From positions 1 through 64,000 of the forward strand of contig JBHJGZ010000004.1 of the NCBI GenBank assembly GCA_050331295.1: DNA of 64,000 bases. Reading direction: 5' to 3'. The notes beneath the pieces were generated by a model. The model saw nothing but the letters and a program-made list of their open reading frames with translations. It searched no databases and was not told the origin of the DNA. Both the position numbers and the translations under genes were made by a program. This document shows, piece by piece, positions 26,208-34,271 of the stretch (positions are counted from its first letter, which is position 1; each line of letters starts with the position of its first letter). The DNA is from Kuafuiihalomonas sp050331295. Lineage in GTDB: Bacteria > Myxococcota > Kuafuiibacteriia > Kuafuiibacteriales > Kuafuiibacteriaceae.

Positions 26208-28756
26208 CGCCCACCCTCCCGGGCGGAAGCCAAGAGGTGCCGAGTTCGCGGATTCGGGTCCAGCTCCACCGCGGTCTCCAAGGCTTCGATGGCTTGCATG
26301 CGGTCACCCCGCAGCAACGCGACCTCGCCTTGTCGAACCAACATCTCGGCCGCGTATTGGCGCTCGGTCCGGTCGAAGAGTTGCCGGCGGTAGGTCGCGC
26401 GGGACCCGGTATCCTTGACGGCTTCGTATGCCTCATCGATCCGCGCTCTCAGCTGCCGCACCAGATCCTTGGTTTCGGTCCCCGCATTCCGGTAGTCGTC
26501 GTCTGCGTATGCATTCTTCGCTCTGGTCCAAGCGTCCTCGTACGTCCGGTGGTGCGAGGACCAGTGCACGCCCAATACCTCGAAATGATTGGCGGCTCGG
26601 AGACGGTCGAGCTCCTGGTTGAGTTCGGACCACTGCTTCGCGGCAGCGTTGGGTTTGGAGGCCACCGTGGCTTCGGCATCCTTGAACGTGAGTGCACCCA
26701 AGGCCACACACTCCAAGAGAAGGCGTTGCGAGCCCAATCTTCCCAGGGGGCTTCCCGTAATCGTGTCGTGTACCGTCTTCTGACCGTCGACCTGCAGCTC
26801 GAGGAACCGAAGCTCTTTCGGCTGGAGAAGCAGCTGGGACGCCTGGTGCTCGAGGTTTTGATGGACGAGGACATTCTGCATGGAGCCAGACAAAAGGCGG
26901 TCCACGTCTCCGGATGACATGGATTCGAGGACTCCTCGAATGTAGCGAGCAAGGACCGAAAGGCTCTTCGTGATCACGAGGTCCGCATCACCTGGGGGTT
27001 CTCGCCAAGGGGACCAGCGGTATTCACCGGAACTCCACTGAAAAGAGGAGCCAACCTTGAGCCGCGTCTGTTCCCGCAAGGCTCCGATCAGCTCTCCACG
27101 TTTGATGAAGCCCAGGAGGACCAGCATCTTCCCCAGAAGCCGATGGCTTCCTTTACTACGTTCCAATGCCTCTCGGAGGTGAGCTTCATTGACCCGCTTC
27201 TGCACCACCAAGAGTCGGCCAAGGCTCGACCCCTCGTCGAACGGGGTGGCTTGAACGAACGCGACATCACCCTGGTGGAAGAAGATGGAACGTCGCTCCC
27301 TCTCGGTGCTCACATCGAGCACCCCGGTCCATCGATGTCGAGCAACGAACTCGAAGAGCTGGATCATGGAGGTCTCGGACAGCTGATGCGGATTCGAGAG
27401 TCGATGTCGTTCGAGCTGAACCAGCCGCTCGATCGGCAAGGGAGGCTGCAGTTTCCCGCTGAATGACGGGATGTCATCGGTTGGTTTTCGGGGCGCTTGA
27501 AGGTCCGCCGTATCGGCTGCTTTTGCCACCTGAGCCAGGCTTTCGCTCAGGAGGACGTATGCCCGCTGGGGTTCGACGAACGAAAAGCCGACGCGGCCCG
27601 CGTTCGAGAAGACAACATCCGCGGAGAGCGGTCGACCGACCGGCATCGAACCCACGACGAACCTAAGCTCCACACGCTGACGCAACTCCATCGGCTCCGA
27701 TTCCACGAACAGACCACCGTTCTTCACGTTGACGTCCAATTCATGGCGGAGGTCTTTCATGCGTTGAAAGCGAACGATCTCTCCTTCCAGTCGCGGGACC
27801 TGGGGTGGGGCGCGGTCGTCTTCGGTGGTGCCCCGCGCGCCGCGAGGCGACTCGGCGGAGCTCGTTGGATCGAGGTCCTGAGTCGACGGCGTTGCGAGGC
27901 CGATCGGTTCGAGGATGGGGAGAAGCCGGTCCGTGAACCGCGGCAAAAGGTCGGCCAGCGGCGAGGGGTCAGGGATCTGAATGGCCGTGAAGTCTTCGCG
28001 TCGTTCCAGGATGCGGGCATCCATGGTCTGGGCATGCCGTTCCAGCTCCACCTCCAGGTGGACGACATCGCCGGGCTGTCCGTAGCCCCCCGAAACGAGC
28101 AGCCGGTCGCCCTTCAGGGCCTGCAGGTACAGCGACAGGAGAAGAGCCGGATGCTCCACCCTGAGACGACCGCTCGGAGACAGGTCGAATCCCGCCTTCT
28201 CGGACCCTTCGACGGTACGCAAGGCCGGAACGACCGGAAGATCTTGGCTCGGGGCAGGGCTTGGGTCCGAGCTTCGAGCACCCACTTTGGGGTCCGCCCG
28301 GAGAAGGGAGGACGCCGGCGATGAAGTGTGGGCTTCCGCGACGGTTTCTTCGTCGTCGGGAAGGTCCGTCGTGGCGGGTCCGACTTCCCGCAGGTCCGGA
28401 GATGCATCTACGTCGTCGGTAGTTGACGCGGATTCTGCGTCTCGGCCGAGCACCTTTGCGACCATGCGTTCGAGCTGGCTCCGACGCGCGTCGTCAAGGT
28501 CCGTGAGCTGAAGACCGAGCAAGTCACCCTGCACGAAGACTGCGACCGCTCCCAGCGTCAGGAGTTGGTCGGTGCCGGGTGCGGAGAGCTGCAGGCGAAG
28601 CCTTTCGTTGAGCTGCACGGCCCGTTCCGACCGTGCGAAGGCTCGGCCGTGTCGAAGATTCTGCTCGACCTCGGCGACGAAGTGCTCGGGATCCGAAAAC
28701 GTCAGCACGGAGGCGGATGTCAGGACCGCTCGGGTGGTGTTCGGGGAACCCAGCAT
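26201..28756 (-). CDS. Multi-domain PilZ-like/DUF4388/J-domain-like/TPR protein
   Basis: 851 residues from ATG 28756 (the open frame extends to 28873 but adds only low-complexity text). Order: PilZ-like segment about 10-110; acidic linker; a second near 190-310; a third near 360-440 containing LDVNVKNGGLFVES in the place of the DxSxxG loop; a DUF4388 (PATAN) domain about 470-650 (IQLFEFVARHRWTGVLDVST, FFHQGDVAFVQA); a J-domain-like helix pair near 730-790 (HFEVLGVHWSSHHRTYEDAW) that lacks the HPD motif; and a final TPR (MQAIEALETAVELDPNP). No TM segment. DUF4388 proteins are typical of myxobacteria and probably gather several input domains. Function unknown. Confidence 0.83.
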   Translation of the reverse strand: MLGSPNTTRAVLTSASVLTFSDPEHFVAEVEQNLRHGRAFARSERAVQLNERLRLQLSAPGTDQLLTLGAVAVFVQGDLLGLQLTDLDDARRSQLERMVAKVLGRDAESASTTDDVDASPDLREVGPATTDLPDDEETVAEAHTSSPASSLLRADPKVGARSSDPSPAPSQDLPVVPALRTVEGSEKAGFDLSPSGRLRVEHPALLLSLYLQALKGDRLLVSGGYGQPGDVVHLEVELERHAQTMDARILERREDFTAIQIPDPSPLADLLPRFTDRLLPILEPIGLATPSTQDLDPTSSAESPRGARGTTEDDRAPPQVPRLEGEIVRFQRMKDLRHELDVNVKNGGLFVESEPMELRQRVELRFVVGSMPVGRPLSADVVFSNAGRVGFSFVEPQRAYVLLSESLAQVAKAADTADLQAPRKPTDDIPSFSGKLQPPLPIERLVQLERHRLSNPHQLSETSMIQLFEFVARHRWTGVLDVSTERERRSIFFHQGDVAFVQATPFDEGSSLGRLLVVQKRVNEAHLREALERSKGSHRLLGKMLVLLGFIKRGELIGALREQTRLKVGSSFQWSSGEYRWSPWREPPGDADLVITKSLSVLARYIRGVLESMSSGDVDRLLSGSMQNVLVHQNLEHQASQLLLQPKELRFLELQVDGQKTVHDTITGSPLGRLGSQRLLLECVALGALTFKDAEATVASKPNAAAKQWSELNQELDRLRAANHFEVLGVHWSSHHRTYEDAWTRAKNAYADDDYRNAGTETKDLVRQLRARIDEAYEAVKDTGSRATYRRQLFDRTERQYAAEMLVRQGEVALLRGDRMQAIEALETAVELDPNPRTRHLLASAREGGRH

Positions 28757-29172
28757 CACGACAGGTGTAGGCTTGCACCCATCCTGCGGCGGCGGCAAGG
28801 CTGCCGCCGTGTCCGGCCCCCCATCCGCCGCGAACCCTCCCGGTGACCTGGCTTCGTTCCGGCAGCCGGGCAAAGCGACGGACTGTACCGAAGCATCCTT
28901 TCAGGTGTGGACCCCGCAAGGATCGCTGGGGCTTCACGTTCCATCGTTCGGATACGGATTGGGCTTCGGAATTGTGGTGTTCTTGACGTGGACCGTCATC
29001 TTCCGCATCGGAGCGGCCGCTCTTCGGCTTGCGCTTTTTCTGGTGGTGTTGGGTCTCCTCGGTCTAACCTGTGCGTTCGGTGCGTAGGCACCCGAGCCCT
29101 CCGGGGCCCCGAACAAACTGGGTCAACCGGTCGGTCGCGAACGCCACCGTCGGTGCAACCCTGCTGACGAAA
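28757..29172. other. Intergenic region (416 bases) between divergent DUF4388 and HEAT genes
   Basis: It holds the upstream regions of both flanking genes and one possible short membrane-protein ORF on the plus strand (28905-29087). Otherwise I see no repeat, RNA or terminator. Confidence 0.5.
28905..29087 (+). CDS. Possible small membrane protein
   Basis: A GTG-initiated 60-codon frame. Two hydrophobic stretches (LGFGIVVFLTWTVIFRI and LRLALFLVVLGLLGLTCAF) could form a hairpin in the membrane. A GTG at 28809 would add a Pro/Ser-rich 32-residue lead. There is no strong ribosome-binding site. It precedes the HEAT gene by 85 bases on the same strand. Evidence rests on hydrophobicity alone. Confidence 0.35.
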   Translation: MWTPQGSLGLHVPSFGYGLGFGIVVFLTWTVIFRIGAAALRLALFLVVLGLLGLTCAFGA

Positions 29173-30813
29173 ATGGCGACATCGAAGAACAAAGGACTCG
29201 AGTCCACGCTGGTCGCTCTCTTGCGCCATGATGACGAGCTGCGGCGGATCGCCTCGGCGGTGGTCATCGGGGAAGCGGACTTCTACTCGAAGGAAGTCGT
29301 CGAGGGACTGCGTCGACAGCTGAAGGATGGAATCAGTTCGGTGCGGCGTCATGCGGCAGAGGCTTTGGGGCGTCTGGCTCCGGACAGCCTCGCCCATGAC
29401 CTTCAGCCGCTGATCGTCGACGTGGATCCAGAGGTGCGGGAACAGGTCCGGCAGATCCTCGCGACGGCCAAGAATATTGGGCCCTCCGACCTCCAAGCGA
29501 TGTTGGATGCCAAGGACGACAAGGAGCGATTGGGCGCCGTCGCGGTCCTCTGCTCAAGAGCCGACCAAGATTCTCTCGAGCTTATAGGCCGGCACTTGCC
29601 CCATGCCAGTATCAAGGTTCTGGATGCCCTTCATGCGACGCTGCCAGAGGCCTTGCGTCGTACCACCTCGGAAGCTCGAGAGGCTTTCTTGGAGTCGGTT
29701 CGTCATCACGTGGAGCCCACCCGGTTGGACGAACGTCCCGCGTTGGCCGAGGCGTTGAGCGACATCCTGGCCGGTGTCGACCATGACATCGTGGTTCGTT
29801 TGCTCATGAGCTGGTGCGTGAAATGCAAGCAACCCGACGCGAGAGCGGCCGCTGCGGCTGGGCTCCGGCGCCTCACATCGGTGAGGAAGCTGACCTCGCG
29901 CCAGTACGAAGGTCTCCTCGAAATCGTGGAATCGCCGGAGACCCCCGAATCGGTGGTGGGGCCGGTGGCGGAAGCGCTGGTGCAGGCAGACCTGCCGATG
30001 GCGTTCGAATCCCGGGTTCGCAAGCTGACCACAGCCCAAGCGCGGCCGATCCGTTCGTTTGCGATTGGGGCCCTCGGCGTCTTGGACAGTGCGCCAGCCG
30101 CCAGGGCGCTCGCGACGGTGGTGGCCGAGGGTGAACCGTCGGACCGAAAGCAGGCCTTACAAGCGGCTGTTCAGACCCCCAACGGCCGGACCGCTTTGGC
30201 CCGCCTTCTCGGTTCGCTCCAGGACGAGGAGTTGGTAGAGGCCATCGCGCACGCTCTTCGGACCACCGATGAGCCGCTGGTTCCGGCGACCATTCAACAG
30301 CTCGAGCAGGCCGCGCTGGAGGCTTCCGCCGGCGTGAGTCGGATCATCTTGTCCTTGCTCAAGCAGGTTGGAGGAGAGAGCGCAGGTCGGGTCCAGGGAA
30401 GCCTCGAAGAACGGGCCAAGAAGCTGAAGAACCGAGGAGAGTACGCGGAAGCGACAAAGCTCTACGAACGTGTCGTCGCCGGCACGGACGACCCTGGCGC
30501 CCGTTTTGAACTCGGGGTGTGTCAGCTCGCGATGAGCAAAAAAGTATTGTCTCGCGGGGCCAAGCAAGACCCCGCGGTGCTGACGTTTGCGCAGCTCGCC
30601 CGTCGCCGAGACTTCCCGACCCTCGATCGGCTTGTTGCAGAGCCCGACCTTTCCCCGGAGGCGCTTTTCTTCTTGGGCTTCAGCTTGGCGGAAGGGCAGG
30701 GAGATGCTCAAAACCTGGGGGGAGACATCTTGAGTCATCTGGCGGAGTCCGACCAAGGTCCGATGGGCCGGCGGGCCAAAAACAAACTGGTAACCATGGG
30801 ATGGTTGGAGTGA
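29173..30813 (+). CDS. Long HEAT/TPR-repeat protein
   Basis: 546 residues from ATG 29173. About ten HEAT-like repeats occupy residues 10-400 (for example RRHAAEALGRLAPDS, PARAAAAAGLRRLT-like and ARALATVVAEGEPSDRKQAL), followed by a TPR-like section near 405-450 (RAKKLKNRGEYAEATKLYER) and helical repeats to the end. No signal peptide. HEAT proteins act as scaffolds. The stop overlaps the start of the next gene by 13 bases (or 4 if the GTG is used), so the two are co-translated, suggesting that the HEAT protein and the MshEN-like protein work together. Confidence 0.8.
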   Translation: MATSKNKGLESTLVALLRHDDELRRIASAVVIGEADFYSKEVVEGLRRQLKDGISSVRRHAAEALGRLAPDSLAHDLQPLIVDVDPEVREQVRQILATAKNIGPSDLQAMLDAKDDKERLGAVAVLCSRADQDSLELIGRHLPHASIKVLDALHATLPEALRRTTSEAREAFLESVRHHVEPTRLDERPALAEALSDILAGVDHDIVVRLLMSWCVKCKQPDARAAAAAGLRRLTSVRKLTSRQYEGLLEIVESPETPESVVGPVAEALVQADLPMAFESRVRKLTTAQARPIRSFAIGALGVLDSAPAARALATVVAEGEPSDRKQALQAAVQTPNGRTALARLLGSLQDEELVEAIAHALRTTDEPLVPATIQQLEQAALEASAGVSRIILSLLKQVGGESAGRVQGSLEERAKKLKNRGEYAEATKLYERVVAGTDDPGARFELGVCQLAMSKKVLSRGAKQDPAVLTFAQLARRRDFPTLDRLVAEPDLSPEALFFLGFSLAEGQGDAQNLGGDILSHLAESDQGPMGRRAKNKLVTMGWLE

Positions 30814-31463
30814 CCGCACCTGACGTCAGCTACGTGGATCTGCATCGAGTGAGCGGCAGCCCACTTCGGGTGGAACACATTCGAGGTCGTGCTTGGCGAG
30901 TCAACGATGGTGGGAGACTCACGAATCTCGATGAAGGCGAGAGCCTGGAGGTGGGAGATACGGTCGCGGTCTCTGCGGAAGGAGAACTCCAAGCCGAAGG
31001 CCTCACGCTCCCCGGCGGACGGAGAGGCAAGACGCATTCTCTCGTCGCGACCAGCGCGTTTCGATCTTCGCCATCACGTGCCGACGTACCAAAGCTCCTT
31101 CGACAGTTGGCTCAGATCGAGCAGGAGATCGCGGGCCAGGGAAGCGCCGACCCACTCGCCGCAGCCCAGTCGCCCCCACGGACGCCCCACGAGCAGGCGC
31201 AGGCTTCCGAGTTTGCCCGGTCCAACCTATCGATCCCTGCCGCCCGCTTGCTGTCAGAGGCGCTGGCGCGAGAACTTCGGGTGCTGGTCTTGTTCGTTTC
31301 AGACGAGACGGCCTTCGTGGCGATGGAAGACGTGACAGTCTGGCGGCTTCGGCGCGTGATGGAGGCACTGGAGCGTCCCGTTCACACCCACTTGGTGACG
31401 TCGACCGACATGAGTGCTCTGCTGGAAAAGGTCTACGGGGCTGGCCTGCCTGCACCGGCATGA
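30801..31463 (+). CDS. Stand-alone MshEN/GspE-N-type domain protein
   Basis: 220 residues (ATG 30801; GTG 30810 also possible, both in the same frame). Residues 1-80 are beta-rich with an FHA/biotin-lipoyl-like look. The C-terminal segment matches the N-terminal domain of type II/IV secretion ATPases (MshEN, GspE_N): SNLSIPAARLLSEALARELR, then VLVLFVSDETAFVAMED, VMEALERPVHTHLVTSTDMSALLEKVYG. The catalytic ATPase is missing. MshEN domains of some ATPases bind c-di-GMP, but the full binding motif is not evident here. It overlaps the HEAT gene and ends 31 bases into the convergent hotdog gene. Confidence 0.68.
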   Translation: MVGVTAPDVSYVDLHRVSGSPLRVEHIRGRAWRVNDGGRLTNLDEGESLEVGDTVAVSAEGELQAEGLTLPGGRRGKTHSLVATSAFRSSPSRADVPKLLRQLAQIEQEIAGQGSADPLAAAQSPPRTPHEQAQASEFARSNLSIPAARLLSEALARELRVLVLFVSDETAFVAMEDVTVWRLRRVMEALERPVHTHLVTSTDMSALLEKVYGAGLPAPA

Positions 31464-31975
31464 CCCGAGTCCGTGGTGCTCCGGGTATCGATCCAAATCG
31501 CCGATTGCTCGCTTTCGAAGACGGGAGTCTCATCCTGAAAAAAGCGAAACGCGTATCGAGCGAACATGCGGGGTCCAACTCTCCGCACGGAACGGCCGGT
31601 GGTTTCCAGGACCATCGGCGACTCCACGTGGGCGATTCGGCGAAATCGCGCATCATGGATGCGCACTCCGTAACCGGTCCATCCGTCCCGATGCCGAAGG
31701 CCCTCGAACGTGTACACGTGTACGTAGCCCATGATGCCGGTCATGTGGATCATGAGGCCCGCGGACACATGCCTCGGATGAAGTACGGGGTGGGCGCGCT
31801 GCGTCGAGGTGATGGGAAGGTCGGGGCTCGTGGGCATTCGCGCGACCAGGCGCCGGGCGGGCCGGTCGACCTCCAGGATTGCGTCGAGCAACAAGCCTTC
31901 CGGACCATAGGGACAATCGGCGACCAGTCGGTGATCCAGCGGCACGGGTGTCGGTCTATACCCATGAAGAGGCAC
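31433..31975 (-). CDS. Hotdog-fold (FabZ-like) protein
   Basis: 180 residues from GTG 31975. The segment HPVLHPRHVSAGLMIHMTGIMG resembles the hotdog central helix of FabZ/thioesterases, preceded by strands YGPEGLLLDAILEVDRPARR and followed by the strand pair DARFRRIAHVESPMVLETTG. The exact FabZ catalytic His plus Glu set is not certain, so it may be an acyl-binding or dehydratase relative. It shares a 44-base divergent gap with the ArsA pair, which may place both under a common control region. Confidence 0.55.
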   Translation of the reverse strand: MPLHGYRPTPVPLDHRLVADCPYGPEGLLLDAILEVDRPARRLVARMPTSPDLPITSTQRAHPVLHPRHVSAGLMIHMTGIMGYVHVYTFEGLRHRDGWTGYGVRIHDARFRRIAHVESPMVLETTGRSVRRVGPRMFARYAFRFFQDETPVFESEQSAIWIDTRSTTDSGHAGAGRPAP

Positions 31976-32019
31976 TCGGAAACCGTGTAGCCTGAATTGT
32001 TCGACGCTCGCTCACAAAC

Positions 32020-33033
32020 ATGAAACACCGACGTTCTGTGGACGGCTTAAACCGAAGAGTTCACGCGATCGCCGGCAAAGGTGGAGTAGGCCGGACAACC
32101 GTCGCTTGTGGGCTCGCGTGGGCTTTCGCGGAGCTCGGCTACCGTACCCTTCTTCTGGAGGTCGATGCCCCCGATTCGGTGGCTTCTCGGTTCAATGTGG
32201 TTCCATCGCGGGACGAGCCTCGCGAGATTTTCAACAATCTGTGGTACTGCAACATGACGCCAGAGGGTTCTTTGCGGGAGTACGCCCTCCTCATCCTGCG
32301 CTTTCGTACGCTCTACAACCTGGTGTTCGAAAATCGACTGGTGAAGTACCTGTTGCGGTCCATCCCATCGCTCGGGGCGTTCACGATGGCTGGCAAGTTT
32401 TGGTACCACACCGACCAACGCGACGAGGCACGGAGAGCTCCAAGATTCGACCGGATCGTGGTGGACCTTCCGGCAACGGGGCACGCGGTGACCTTTCTGG
32501 GCGTCTCTCGAGTGGTTGCCGACCTTTCCCCCGCCGGCCGCATGAAGAGGGAAGCCGAGCGCATGGCTCGAATGATCGAGGACAAAGAGTCATGCCTTCA
32601 CATCGTCGCGCGGGCGGAGGAGATGCCGATCAATGAAGCCTTGGAGCTGGAACGAGCAGCTCGCGAACGACTCCGGATGCAGTTGGGGGTGGTGTTCATG
32701 AATCGGACTTCCCCCCCGGTGCTGACCGATTCCGAAGCGGCATTTATCGAGGGACTCGATGAGCCACTCGTCGACCCCATCTTGCGGCCGGTCCGAACCA
32801 GGATTCACAGAGACCGCTTGGCTCGAGCCCAGGTGGCGCGACACCGTCAGGCCAGTCAACTACCGGTGATCGAGATACCGGAACTGGAAGATCTCAAGGT
32901 CGGGCGCGAGGGAGCCACCTTGTTCGCGAGTCACCTCTTCCCGCATCTGGAGCGTGTCGCTTCCGAACCCACCCCCGACCCGGTGGACGGTCGATTCCTG
33001 ATGGGTGCTCGCGCCGCAGGCGGGCCTGCATGA
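32020..33033 (+). CDS. ArsA/Get3-like ATPase, first paralogue (P-loop Lys replaced by Arg)
   Basis: 337 residues. The deviant Walker A reads AGKGGVGRTT: the signature Lys (residue 20) is kept but the invariant P-loop Lys (residue 25) is Arg. Walker B is VVDLPATGHAVTFLG (DxPATGH of ArsA/Get3). These proteins are soluble dimers that use ATP to chaperone tail-anchored proteins or anions in their better-known relatives; the substrate here is unknown. The second paralogue begins at 33030 with a 4-base ATGA overlap, so they are made together. A TAGCCT hexamer lies about 26 bases before the ATG. Confidence 0.85.
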   Translation: MKHRRSVDGLNRRVHAIAGKGGVGRTTVACGLAWAFAELGYRTLLLEVDAPDSVASRFNVVPSRDEPREIFNNLWYCNMTPEGSLREYALLILRFRTLYNLVFENRLVKYLLRSIPSLGAFTMAGKFWYHTDQRDEARRAPRFDRIVVDLPATGHAVTFLGVSRVVADLSPAGRMKREAERMARMIEDKESCLHIVARAEEMPINEALELERAARERLRMQLGVVFMNRTSPPVLTDSEAAFIEGLDEPLVDPILRPVRTRIHRDRLARAQVARHRQASQLPVIEIPELEDLKVGREGATLFASHLFPHLERVASEPTPDPVDGRFLMGARAAGGPA

Positions 33034-34232
33034 CGATGAACGATGGACTCGAAGAAATCTTGAGCCAAGGCCGGTGCATCGTGTGCGTGGGGCCGGGCGG
33101 GGTCGGGAAGACGTCGACCGCAGGTGCTCTTGCAGTAGAATGTGCTTCGCGGTCATATCGAACGATCGTGCTGACGATCGACCCAGCTCGACGTTTGGCT
33201 AACGCCCTTGGTTTGCCAGAGATCGGCAACCTGGAGAAGACCATCGAGCCGGAGGCCTTTTCCGTGCACGGCTTGGAACCCCCCCAGGGTCGCCTCTCGG
33301 CCATGATGTTGGATATCAAGGAAGCCTGGGACGACGTGGTGCAGCGGTATCATCCGGATCCCAGCCGGAGGGAGCAGCTCTTCGAGAACCCGATGTACCA
33401 AGCGCTTTCCACCGCATTGGCCGGTTCCCAGGAGTACATGGCGATGGAGAAGCTGTATCAGCTTTCGGTCAGAGAGGAGGACCGTCTCGACCGAATCGTT
33501 TTGGATACTCCTCCCGCGAACCACGCCGTGGATTTTCTCGACGCACCGAATCGCATCATCGGTGCTTTGAGCAATGATGCCACGAAATGGTTCCTGCAGC
33601 CGTTTCGGCAGGCCGGACCCAAAACGATGTCTCGTCGTCTTTTGGATGCAGGGTCTGGGTTTTTTGTTCGGACCATTTCACGACTGACCGGAACCGAGCT
33701 CCTGGAACAGTTGGCCGTTTTGCTAGAAGGTTTTCAAGCGATGTTGGACGGTTTTGAGGCCCGGGCTGAAGCCGTGCAGGCGTTGTTGTCCTCGGAAGAG
33801 ACGAGGTTTATCGTCGTTTCCGGATCGGATTCTGAAGGTCTCAAGAACGCTACTGCTTTTGCACGGAAGCTCCACGAACGAGGCGCACGACTGAGCGCGA
33901 TGATCCTGAACCGCGGGCATCTGGGTGTTTCCGAGGTGCCATCGGGCGCTGAAGCGGCTTTGAGGGCGCGTCTATCCGACGCTGGTTGGTCTTCCGATAG
34001 GGTGGAGCGAGTCCTCGAGATCGCCGCCGTCGAGCAAAGGAAAGCGGAGGAAGAAGCGGAACGTGCACGGGAGGTCTCCGATGCCTTCGGGATACCAGTC
34101 TTACGAGTGCCGGAGCTTCCCCGGGACGTGGCAGACTTGGGGGGATTGGCCGACATTCGTGGATACCTGGTGCCGGGAGCGCCGATTTCGCCACCTGCTC
34201 TGAAGGCGGAAGAGGAAGCGCGCGGCGCGTAG
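33030..34232 (+). CDS. ArsA/Get3-like ATPase, second paralogue (signature Lys replaced by Pro)
   Basis: 400 residues. Its deviant Walker A reads VGPGGVGKTS: the P-loop Lys (residue 27) is present but the signature Lys is Pro (residue 22). Walker B is VLDTPPANHAVDFLD. A long helical region follows (about 230-260 and 310-345, Glu/Ala-rich). The absence of the signature Lys in one member recalls the actinobacterial Rv3679/Rv3680 pair, which is a known ArsA-type couple. Together with the first paralogue this suggests a heterodimer in which each subunit supplies one lysine. Translationally coupled to it. Confidence 0.85.
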   Translation: MTMNDGLEEILSQGRCIVCVGPGGVGKTSTAGALAVECASRSYRTIVLTIDPARRLANALGLPEIGNLEKTIEPEAFSVHGLEPPQGRLSAMMLDIKEAWDDVVQRYHPDPSRREQLFENPMYQALSTALAGSQEYMAMEKLYQLSVREEDRLDRIVLDTPPANHAVDFLDAPNRIIGALSNDATKWFLQPFRQAGPKTMSRRLLDAGSGFFVRTISRLTGTELLEQLAVLLEGFQAMLDGFEARAEAVQALLSSEETRFIVVSGSDSEGLKNATAFARKLHERGARLSAMILNRGHLGVSEVPSGAEAALRARLSDAGWSSDRVERVLEIAAVEQRKAEEEAERAREVSDAFGIPVLRVPELPRDVADLGGLADIRGYLVPGAPISPPALKAEEEARGA

Positions 34233-34258
34233 CGATGGGGTCCAGGGCCAGGGGCTGC

Positions 34259-34264
34259 TAGAAT
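34259..34264 (+). promoter_or_regulatory. Probable -10 element for the TPR lipoprotein gene (leaderless)
   Basis: TAGAAT ends 7 bases before the GTG at 34272. There is no Shine-Dalgarno sequence between the hexamer and the start. Confidence 0.45.
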
Positions 34265-34271
34265 CACTCGG

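Noticed and set aside
25817..26917. Plus-strand ORF (366 residues) opposite the DUF4388 protein
   Set aside because: No domain and the wrong strand; the minus frame has the DUF4388 and TPR motifs.
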